The notes beneath the pieces are model-generated. The model was not told the origin of the DNA. It searched no databases and saw only the letters and a list, made by a program, of their open reading frames with translations. From positions 558,001 to 622,000 of the forward strand of contig NZ_CABDUX010000002.1 of the NCBI RefSeq assembly GCF_901411515.1: 64,000 nucleotides of DNA, read 5' to 3'. Both the position numbers and the translations under genes were made by a program. Below, in pieces: positions 7,502 through 15,300 of the stretch; position 1 is the first letter of the stretch; the number at the start of each line of letters is the position of its first letter. The stretch is from Raoultibacter phocaeensis (GTDB taxonomy: Bacteria > Actinomycetota > Coriobacteriia > Coriobacteriales > Eggerthellaceae).

Positions 7502-8708
7502 GAAAGCCTTGCGGGGTTCGAGGGGCTACCTGCTCTGGGTCGCCGTTTTGCTCATCGCCATAGCCGTCGGCGTGGCCGCCTATGCCAACCAGATCCAGAA
7601 CGGCTTGGAGCTGACGGGCATGAGCCGCGATGTTTCCTGGGGGCTCTATATCTCCCAGTTCGTGTTTCTTGTGGGCGTGGCCGCTTCGGGCGTCATGGTG
7701 TCCATCCCGCACTACCTGCACCACTACAAGGAGTACGGAAAAATCGTCATCATCGGCGAGTTCATGGCGGTTGCCGCCGTGCTCACGGCCGTTCTGTTCG
7801 TGGTCGTCGATCTGGGCCAGCCCATGCGCGTGCTGAACGTGATTTTGTTCCCCACGCCGTCATCGATCCTGTTCTGGGACATGCTCGTGCTTTCGTCATA
7901 TCTGATCGTCAACCTTGTGATCGGCTGGACGATGCTCAATGCGGAGAAGAAGGGCTTTCCGCCCCCGAAGTGGACCAAGATCTTGAGTTATGTCGCGATT
8001 CCTTTGGCCATCGGCATCCATACGGTAACCGCGTTTCTGATTTCGGGGTTGCCGGGAAGGGATTATTGGCTTACGGCCATTATGGCGGCGCGCTTTCTGT
8101 CATCTGCGTTCGCCGCGGGTCCGGCGGTGCTCATCATCTTGTGCCTGATCCTCAAGAAGGCGGCCTCGTTCGACGTGTCTGCGCGCGCCATCGACTCGCT
8201 CGCGAAAACGGTGTGCTACGCCATGATCGCGAACGTGTTCTTCTACGTGCTTGAGCTGTTCACCGCGTTTTACAGCAACATGCCGGGGCATATGGCGCCG
8301 TTCGAATACCTGTTCGCCGGGTTGAACGGGCACGGACAGCTCGTGCCTGTCATGTGGATCGGCGCGCTGCTCGCGTTCATCGGCATAGGGCTTTTGCTGG
8401 TCCCCCGTTTGCGACGCACCTACAAGGTGCTCGTTCCCGCGCTGCTTGCGGTGTTCTTCGCCTGCATGATCGATAAGGGGCTCGGCCTCGTGCTAGGCGG
8501 CTTCGTGCCGAATTCGTTCGAGCAGGTGGTCGAGTACACGCCCCATATCAACGAGATCCTCGTCATCGTGGGTGTGTACGGCATAGGGCTTTTGGTTCTG
8601 ACGGTTCTGTGCAAGGTGGCCGTGGGTGTACGGGCGGAAACCAGGGGGAAGGCCGAAAGCGTTGACGGGGGCGAGCCCCTCGTCGTGCGCGAAGAACCGG
8701 CCGCATAA
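7494..8708 (+). CDS. dsrP: DsrP, NrfD-like integral membrane quinone-interacting subunit
   Basis: A 404-residue polytopic protein with about ten hydrophobic helices and NrfD/PsrC-type features early on (SWGLYISQFVFLVGVAASGV, then a conserved segment around DLGQPMRVLN). NrfD-type proteins exchange electrons between an extracellular ferredoxin-like subunit, here DsrO, and menaquinone. The ATG lies inside the end of dsrO, which supports coupled translation. The last 25 residues are hydrophilic and probably cytoplasmic. This completes the order dsrM-K-J-O-P seen in sulfate and sulfite reducers. Confidence 0.94.
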   Translation: MLEKALRGSRGYLLWVAVLLIAIAVGVAAYANQIQNGLELTGMSRDVSWGLYISQFVFLVGVAASGVMVSIPHYLHHYKEYGKIVIIGEFMAVAAVLTAVLFVVVDLGQPMRVLNVILFPTPSSILFWDMLVLSSYLIVNLVIGWTMLNAEKKGFPPPKWTKILSYVAIPLAIGIHTVTAFLISGLPGRDYWLTAIMAARFLSSAFAAGPAVLIILCLILKKAASFDVSARAIDSLAKTVCYAMIANVFFYVLELFTAFYSNMPGHMAPFEYLFAGLNGHGQLVPVMWIGALLAFIGIGLLLVPRLRRTYKVLVPALLAVFFACMIDKGLGLVLGGFVPNSFEQVVEYTPHINEILVIVGVYGIGLLVLTVLCKVAVGVRAETRGKAESVDGGEPLVVREEPAA

Positions 8709-8783
8709 CGGTAATGCATGGGTCGACTGACTGATCAGCGACTGGGCATAGTGGCATGAAGAAACGATTAGAGGAGGTACGAC

Positions 8784-9098
8784 ATGGCTGATTTGGTGGT
8801 AGGAGATCGCACGCTCGCTCTCGACGAGGACGGGTTTCTCGAAGATGCAAGCGAGTGGGACGAAGAGGTTGCGGCGAAGCTTGCGGAAACCGAAGAGGTA
8901 GAGCTGACGCCCGAGCACTGGGAGGTCATCAACTACCTGCGCGGATACTACGCCGAGTTCGGCGTGGCCCCGATGGTGCGCAAAATGCTGCGCGACACCG
9001 GCAAGACGAATGCCGAAATCTACGAGCTGTTCCCGAGCGGCCCGGGCAAGGGAGCCTGCAAGATCGCCGGTTTGCTCAAGCCGACCGGCTGCGTGTAG
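8784..9098 (+). CDS. dsrC: DsrC, sulfur-carrier protein
   Basis: A 104-residue TusE/DsrC/DsvC family protein. The N-terminal LDEDGFLEDASEWDEEVA and the C-terminal arm GKGACKIAGLLKPTGCV are diagnostic. Both redox cysteines are present: C92 and C103, ten residues apart, with C103 next to last. This separates true DsrC from TusE-like proteins having only the last cysteine. In sulfite reduction DsrC receives the sulfur from DsrAB as a trisulfide that DsrMKJOP reduces. A strong Shine-Dalgarno (GAGGAGGT) precedes the ATG, in line with the high abundance usual for DsrC. Confidence 0.96.
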   Translation: MADLVVGDRTLALDEDGFLEDASEWDEEVAAKLAETEEVELTPEHWEVINYLRGYYAEFGVAPMVRKMLRDTGKTNAEIYELFPSGPGKGACKIAGLLKPTGCV

Positions 9099-9145
9099 GA
9101 AGCGCTTCGGGTACGCGTTTGATGCGCGGCCTGGAAGGATACACC

Positions 9146-10762
9146 ATGCGAGGGGACGAAAAAGCATCGAGTGCGGCGATTCCCCGCATCATGATCGCAG
9201 CACCCCATGGGAGAAGCGGTAAAACCGTTATCACCTTGGGGCTGCTGCGCGCCTTGCGGCGGCGCGGGCTTCTCGTGCAGCCGTTCAAGAAGGGTCCCGA
9301 TTACATCGATCCCGGCTGGCATGCTGCTGCGGTCGGCGGGGTGAGCCGTAACCTCGACCTCTTCTTCATGAGCCCCGCCCAGATACGGGAGGTCGTTTTC
9401 GAGTGCGCCTGCGGCTCTGACGTGGGTGTGATCGAGGCGGCCATGGGGCTCTTCGACGGCCTTGATGTCGAGGGGAGCGGCTCGTCGGCGAAGATCGCCT
9501 GCGAAACGGCGACGCCTGTGGTGCTCGTCGTCGATGTGACGCGTATGACCAGGACGGCTGCTGCGCTTGTGCTGGGATGCCAGACGTTCGATCCCGCTGT
9601 TACGATCGCGGGCGTGATCCTCAACAAGGTGCGCGGAAAGCGCCAACGCGATCTTGTGACTGAGGCGATCGAGCGGTACTGCGGCATACCCGTTGTCGGG
9701 GCGGTGCCGAAAGACGCGCTGATGACCGTGCCGGACCGGCATCTGGGGCTTGTGACGAGCGCCGAGTCGGCCGAGCGCGATCGCGTGCTCGACGGGATCG
9801 CCGAGGTGATCGAGGCCTCCGTCGACCTCGACGCCGTGCTGGCCATCGCTCGCGCAGCCGAGCCGCTTGCCGGGGAAGGCTTCGGCGGTGGTGCCGGTGC
9901 GGTGGGGGAGCGCGGGCGGCCTGGTGCGGCCAGCGCCCCCGATTGCGCACGGGAGATGCATGCTCCGGCGGCCCCTGGGCAACCTTGTGCGACCAGCGCT
10001 GTACCCCCCGAGCAACCCTGTGCGACCATCGCCGTGATGCGCGACCAGGGGACGCACGCTGCGGCGACTCCCGAGCAATTGTGCGCGACAACCGCTGTGC
10101 CCCCCGAGCAATCCCGCACGACCATCGCCGTGATGCGCGACCAGGTGTTCTCGTTCTACTATCCCGAAAACCTCGCCGCGCTCGAGCGGGCCGGTGCGCA
10201 GCTTCGGTTCGTGCAGAGCCTCGGCGACGAAGCACTGCCTGAAGAGGTCGACGGACTCTACATAGGGGGCGGCTTTCCCGAGGAGTTCGCCGCCGAGCTC
10301 GAGGCGAACGAAGCGTTGCGGCGAAGCATCCGCAGCCGTGCCGAGGCCGGTTTGCCGATATTCGCCGAATGCGGCGGCCTCATGTATCTGGGGCGCACGC
10401 TTCGCTGCGGCGACGCTGTGTTTGAGATGGTGGGGGCTCTCGGATTGGACACGGTCATGCACGACCGGCAGACCGCGCACGGCTACGCGCAGGGTGTCAT
10501 CGAAGAGCCGTGCGCCTGGCTTTCGCCGGGTACCGTGCTCGTCGGGCACGAACACCACCACTCCCAAGCGGTGAACCTCGATCCCGACCTGTGCCTTTCA
10601 TGCAACCTTGGGCGCGGGAACGGCATCGCCGAAGGCCGTGACGGCGCGTGCGCACACACGGTCGTGGCCGGGTACCTCCACGTGAACGCTCTCGCATCGC
10701 CCGGATGGGCCCCGAGCTTCGTTGCCGCAGCGCAGGCGTACCGGGAGCGGAAGCGTAGGTAG
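9146..10762 (+). CDS. dsrN: CbiA-type a,c-diamide synthase, probable siroheme amidase DsrN
   Basis: A 538-residue glutamine-dependent amidotransferase. The N-terminal ATP-binding domain has the P-loop APHGRSGKTVITLG (from about residue 18) and FKKGPDYIDPGWH; the C-terminal class I GATase domain starts at FSFYYPEN and has its nucleophile in FAECGGLMYLG (about C409) and HEHHHSQ. The family makes cobyrinate a,c-diamide; next to dsr genes it is called DsrN and amidates siroheme to siroamide. No other cobalamin gene lies nearby, which favours DsrN. ATG 9146 has GGAAGGA upstream. It is longer than typical CbiA because of a low-complexity linker with a duplicated segment (about residues 240-333). 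Confidence 0.85.
   Translation: MRGDEKASSAAIPRIMIAAPHGRSGKTVITLGLLRALRRRGLLVQPFKKGPDYIDPGWHAAAVGGVSRNLDLFFMSPAQIREVVFECACGSDVGVIEAAMGLFDGLDVEGSGSSAKIACETATPVVLVVDVTRMTRTAAALVLGCQTFDPAVTIAGVILNKVRGKRQRDLVTEAIERYCGIPVVGAVPKDALMTVPDRHLGLVTSAESAERDRVLDGIAEVIEASVDLDAVLAIARAAEPLAGEGFGGGAGAVGERGRPGAASAPDCAREMHAPAAPGQPCATSAVPPEQPCATIAVMRDQGTHAAATPEQLCATTAVPPEQSRTTIAVMRDQVFSFYYPENLAALERAGAQLRFVQSLGDEALPEEVDGLYIGGGFPEEFAAELEANEALRRSIRSRAEAGLPIFAECGGLMYLGRTLRCGDAVFEMVGALGLDTVMHDRQTAHGYAQGVIEEPCAWLSPGTVLVGHEHHHSQAVNLDPDLCLSCNLGRGNGIAEGRDGACAHTVVAGYLHVNALASPGWAPSFVAAAQAYRERKRR
10023..10145 (+). repeat. 27-bp exact direct repeat inside the dsrN linker
   Basis: The same 27 bases occur at 10023-10049 and 10119-10145, 96 bp (32 codons) apart and in frame. 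Each copy encodes (T)TIAVMRDQ; only the second copy is followed by the normal FSFYYPEN start of the GATase domain. The stretch between carries further similar pieces (PEQ.CAT.AV). This looks like an internal tandem duplication that lengthened the interdomain linker. Confidence 0.85.
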
Positions 10763-10865
10763 TAGGGCTCGGTATGCTGCGCTTGGCGGACTTCGAAGGT
10801 TTGCAGGCGCTCGGACTCCCGACCCGCACCCGATCCGTCCTCGCCGGGCGATCCTCTTGGCAGGG

Positions 10866-11010
10866 ATCGTGCCATATGGCACGATTGTGGTCCCGCTATC
10901 CTCGTTCATTTCGGCAAGCGAGGAATCGTTTTCGCATAACACCTGATCAGATCGGTATCATTTTTCTCAAAGGATATTATTCTTCATTACGGACCATGCC
11001 AAATGGCATG
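10866..11010. promoter_or_regulatory. Two related palindromes sharing TGCCAWATGGCA
   Basis: A perfect 20-bp palindrome lies at 10866-10885 (atcgtgccatatggcacgat). A second lies at 10995-11010 with arms CATGCC and GGCATG around AAAT. Both share the core TGCCA-W-ATGGCA and their centres are 127 bp apart. Symmetric sites of this length are typical of dimeric repressors or activators. No adjacent regulator gene points to the ligand. Confidence 0.55.
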
Positions 11011-11074
11011 ATGTTTGTTCGAGGCGGAGCTCGGCTTTTAAAGGCTATGATCGATAAGAATCGGATATGCCCTT

Positions 11075-11169
11075 AAAAAGCGGATGTAGCCATAAAAAGC
11101 GCATATACCCTCAAAAAGCGGCGGCCACCTTTGGTGCACGCTTTCCGACCTTCAGTACACGTTTTCCGA
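11075..11169. repeat. Short direct repeats: 3 x 19-bp period (AAAAAGCG) and 2 x GTRCACGYTTTCCGA
   Basis: AAAAAGCG occurs at 11075, 11094 and 11113, a spacing of exactly 19 bp. Just downstream GTGCACGCTTTCCGA (11134-11148) and GTACACGTTTTCCGA (11155-11169) are 21 bp apart. The spacing near two helical turns suggests binding sites on one DNA face. There is no replication gene nearby, so I read them as regulatory repeats, not origin iterons. Confidence 0.55.
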
Positions 11170-11769
11170 TGAAGTGTTGCGTTTTTCAGGCCCTCGGGAA
11201 GGGATGCAAGACCCGGAAGCGGCACCCGTGGGAAGCTCGAATCGGCGCGAGCCGATGATCAGGCGTTATAGCCGAAGCGAAAGCAGCCGCCGCCGAAGAG
11301 GGATCCCGGAGCGCAACACTTGGCGAGAAACTGTGTATTTGGAAGGCACCTCGCTGTCGAACCGGGATGGACACGATCTGCGGAGCGCCTCACGGCGATC
11401 TGATGCTCGAGTGCTCCGAGTGGGCGTATGCCAATCCTGATTGACAGCGGACGAGGCCTGCTTGGGGCTCGGCGATGCCGCTGCGACCTTCCGAAGTTCC
11501 CGAAATGTGAAGAAACTGTGGATCCCGTCAATTCCGAGCGTTTTGCTGTATAAACCGCTGATTTAAGCTGGCGGTGCGGCGTTTCGTTCGGAGAAAACTC
11601 AACTTCAAATTTAACATCCCAGGTTGCATGCGGCGGAAGCACCCGATAGCGGCTGCGGCAAACCCCTTGAAATGCGTGCTATGCTCACTAAAATGGTCAT
11701 CATTAACGCGCAGAGCGTCTAGCTGGCGACCAAAAAATAAAGCGTAAACGTTGCAGGGGGATGTTCTCT

Positions 11770-12351
11770 ATGAAACCGAATACGATGGGAAAAGCTCTAA
11801 CGGGAAGGGCCGCTCGGTCCGTTCTGTCGGTTGCGCTCGCCTTCGCCCTCGTGACGACATCCGTCCCGCTGGCGATTGCTGATGAGGGGGCATCCGGCGC
11901 GAATGACGCTGCGCAAGCGGAGGCAAGCGAAGCCCAGGGTGCGAAGAAGCCAGAAACCACCCTGCCCGCAGACTGCATTTCCGAAGACGTTGCCCTGCCT
12001 GAGGCCGAAGCTCCTGCCGATCGCGTGTTCAAAGACGTCGAGATCGCGCCGCCTGAGGCGCCCGAAGGCCCCGGCGAATCCGGGGCGAAAGCGCCTGCTG
12101 TGCCGAAGGCAGCGGCTGACGTGCCGCTTGCGGAGAAGAACCCGAAGCCCGCAGTGGGCACGCTTGTGTTCGACGGCTTGGAATACGAGCTCAACCAGGA
12201 CGGCGAGACCGTGACGCTCGTCGGTTTCCACGGAGATGCGCCGAGGGGCGATCTGGTGATTCCCTCAAGAATTAAATCGGGCGAAGACGAATACTCTGTA
12301 ACCCGCGTAGAGTTTCGGGGGGGGGCGTATATTTCCCTGCGCCTGAGGTAA
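11770..12351 (+). CDS. N-terminal fragment of a BspA-like surface protein, frameshifted at a poly-G tract
   Basis: Starts at ATG 11770 (GGGGG nine bases upstream) with a Sec signal peptide (RAARSVLSVALAFALVTTSVPLAIADE), then a proline/alanine/glutamate-rich segment, then the start of a leucine-rich-repeat domain (TLVFDGLEYELNQDGETVTLVGF...VIPSRIKSGEDEYSVTRVEF). After nine G residues at 12317-12325 the frame runs into a stop at 12351. With one G fewer the frame would continue as RGGVYFPAPEVTSVSIPATV, a normal LRR_5-type repeat, into the 1.4-kilocodon frame downstream. The two pieces are therefore one gene of about 1640 codons, switched off in this sequence or misassembled at the G run. Confidence 0.8.
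   Translation: MKPNTMGKALTGRAARSVLSVALAFALVTTSVPLAIADEGASGANDAAQAEASEAQGAKKPETTLPADCISEDVALPEAEAPADRVFKDVEIAPPEAPEGPGESGAKAPAVPKAAADVPLAEKNPKPAVGTLVFDGLEYELNQDGETVTLVGFHGDAPRGDLVIPSRIKSGEDEYSVTRVEFRGGAYISLRLR
12317..12325 (+). repeat. Poly-G tract (G9) at the frameshift of the LRR surface gene
   Basis: Nine consecutive G residues, preceded by TTTC and followed by CGTAT. Mononucleotide tracts of this length vary by slipped-strand mispairing; eight G (or eleven) would restore one continuous reading frame. Position within the first fifth of a secreted surface protein is classical for phase variation. Confidence 0.85.
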
Positions 12352-15300
12352 CGTCCGTTTCGATACCCGCCACCGTCTGCGAAATCGATACGGAATCGCT
12401 TTCGGCTCTCGACGGCTTGCAATCCGTGCACGTCGATTCGAAGAGCGAGGGCTACGCATCCTACGACGGGATGATTTTCGGAAAGGACCTCTCCGAGCTC
12501 TTGTTCGTACCTGCGGGCAAAGCGGGCACGGCGAATCTTCCCAACGAGGCAGCCGCCGTATCCGCTGCGGTTTTCTCCCGGGCCGGCGCGCTTTCGGCGA
12601 TAGCGGTCGGCGAAGGCAACGCCGCGTTCTCGTCGGTTGACGGCGTTTTGTATACCAAGGATAAGAGGCTGCTCGTCTGCGGTCCGGCCGCTGGCGGCGA
12701 TGCGGTGGCGTTGCCCGTCGAGACGCGCGAGATCGGCGAAAGCGCTTTCGCGCAGGCGGATCCTGCGTCCATCGTCGCTCCCGGCTTCGTGGAAACCATC
12801 GATTCGTCGGCGTTCTCGGACAAGACGAAGGCCAACGCGTGCGTCGCCCTTGCCGCAGGCGATTCGTACGATGAGCGCAAGGCCGTCTGGGAGGCCGCCG
12901 GGTTTTCGCGATTCGCCGAGCCTGCGCGGCCGGGCGAGACCGTTACCCCCGACGGGGAAGAAGAACCAGCGGCTTCCGGCTTCGCTTTCACGCTTCTCGA
13001 TGACTACACGTTGGCCGTGTCGTGGCAGGGCAGCGAAGCCCCCGATGCGGATATCGAGATACCCTCGTCGGCTCGGGTTGGCGGCGTGTCCTACCGCGTG
13101 ACCGCCGTTGCGCCCGACGGGTTCGCGGGACTGCCGATCGCCTCGGTGATAATCCCGTCATCCGTGTCGACGATCGAAAGCGGCGCGTTCTCGGCGTGCG
13201 GGAGCCTGGCTTCGGTCACGTTGCCTGAGGGTTTGGCGAAAATCGGTGAGCGCGCTTTCGAGGGCACTGCGGTAACGAACCTCGTTTTGCCGACATCGCT
13301 CGTCTCGGTGGGCGAGCGCGCCTTCGCCGACTGCGCTTCGCTTGCGCGCGTGGTCGCGCTTTCCGCCGTACTCTCCGTAGCCGCGAGCGCGCTCGCAGGA
13401 TGCTCGGGGGTCTCGGTCTATTGCCCGTACGAGGAATCGGGCGCGTATCCCTGGAACCCCGGCATCGTTGCGGGGGGCAACCATGTGATGCCCTACGGCC
13501 TTTCCCTGGCAGGCGAGCCGCTTGTTGTGGAAACGGACGAAGCCGCTGACCTGTTCGAAGGCGGCATGTGCGAAGCGCCCGAGGGTGCCGAGCTCGCATA
13601 CGCCTACGCCGCGTCGTTCATGTCGGTAGAAGGCGGAACCGTGACCGGCAAGAGGGCCGGTGCCGCCGACGTTACCGCCGTGCTTACGCTCGACGGGATT
13701 GAGCTCGCCCGCGCATCGCGCACGGTCGAGGTGACCGGTGCGCCCGCACGGGAAGATGCCCCCGAGGTGTCGGTCCCGCACCTGAGTCTCGACGTCGCTC
13801 TGGCCCCGGCATCCGCCGACGAGCCCGCCCCCGCGGCCGCCGACATAGCGAGCGGCGAATGGGGACGCTGCACGTGGGTCATCGATTCCGCGGGGAAGCT
13901 GACGATCTCACCGACCCCTGGGCAGTCGGGCGAGCTCGCGTCGTTCGCATTCAATGGCTCTGCGCCATGGTTTCCCCACGTGACCGAGGTAACTTCCGTT
14001 TCGATCATCCCCGGCGTGCGCGCGGGTTCGAGCCTGAAGGGTGCGTTCGTCAATTGCGCATCCCTGACCTCCGTCGACCTCTCGGGCCTCGACGCCTCGC
14101 GGGCGACGGACCTGTCCAGCATGTTCCAGGGCTGCTCCAAGCTGGCCTCCCTCGACCTGACGCCCCTCGCCGCCTCGAGGGCGGAGAACCTGTCCGGCAT
14201 GTTCTCCGGCTGCTTATCCCTGACCACCCTAGACCTGACGCCCTTCGCCGCCTCGCGGCCGACGAACCTGTCCTGCATGTTTCAGAGCTGCTCCAAGCTG
14301 GCCTCCTTCGAGCTGCCCGACGGCTTCGCCTCTGCCGCCACGTACGTAGATAACATGTTCTACGGCTGCAACTCCCTCTCGGACATCCCCTCGAACCTTT
14401 CGTTCGGAAGCGCCGCTTCGATCCCGGCAAACTGCTTCAAGGTGACCTCGGGAGCTCCGCTGCGGACCGTGTACAAGGGGTCGGACGCGAAGATCCACGC
14501 CTACGACTGGGCGGCGGCCGGCCGCGCGTTCGAGGGGGCCGACGGGTTCTCGGGCGGCTGCTCGTGGGCCATCGACGACGCGGGAGTCCTGCGCATCTGG
14601 CCCACCGACGGCGCATCGGGCGAGCTCACGTCGTTCGCTGATTACAACGTCGTGCCCTGGTATTCCCGCAAGGCCGAGGTGACCTCCGCCTCCGTCGCTC
14701 CCGGCGTGCGCGCGGGTTCGAGCCTGAAGGGCATGTTCTACCAATGCTCATCCCTCACCTCGATTGACCTCTCGGGCCTCGACACATCGCAAGCGACTAA
14801 CCTGTCCCAGATGTTCTACCAATGCTCATCCCTGGCCTCCCTCGACCTGACGCCCCTCGCCGCCTCGCGGGCGACTAACCTGTCCGGGATGTTCCGCGAC
14901 TGCTACTCCCTGGCCTCCCTCGACCTGACGCCCCTCTCCGCCTCGCGGGCGACTAACCTGTCCCAGATGTTTCAAAGCTGCTACTCCCTGGCCTCCCTCG
15001 ACCTGACGCCCCTCTCCGCCTCGCGGGCGACTAACCTGTCCCAGGTGTTCTACCAATGCTCATCACTGGTCTCCCTCGACCTGCCCGACGGCTTCGCCTC
15101 GGCCGCCACGAACCTGCTTTACGCGTTCTCCGACTGCAACTCCCTCTCGGTCATCCCCTCGAACCTCTCGTTCGGAAGCGCCGCCTCGATCCCGGTCGGC
15201 TGTTTCAGGGTGACCGCGGGGGAGCCGCTGCGGACCGTGTACAAGGGGTCCGACGCGAAGATCCACGCCTACGACTGGGCGGCGGCCGGCCGCACGTTCG

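Larger units (their letters stand above)
10763..11769. other. 1 kb intergenic region without a convincing gene
   Basis: Neither strand has a frame with a ribosome binding site, recognisable domain or coding-like composition; a minus-strand open frame of about 127 codons (11259-11642) has none of these. The local composition is more AT-rich than its neighbours around 10900-11200. The region holds two related palindromes and two sets of short tandem motifs, listed separately, so it is probably the control region for the large surface-protein operon that starts at 11770. Confidence 0.6.

Noticed and set aside
9020-10567. 515-codon minus-strand frame opposite dsrN
   Set aside because: Shadow of the amidotransferase gene; rich in Arg, His and Pro with no recognisable motif.
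11075-11131. 19-bp repeats as replication iterons
   Set aside because: No rep gene, DnaA boxes or AT-rich unwinding element nearby; regulatory use is simpler.
11259-11642. Minus-strand frame of 127 codons in the gap before the surface operon
   Set aside because: No ribosome site, odd composition, no recognised domain; the region looks regulatory.
12317-12325. Programmed ribosomal frameshifting at the G tract
   Set aside because: No slippery heptamer with downstream pseudoknot is evident; slippage of the DNA tract or a sequencing error explains the break more simply.
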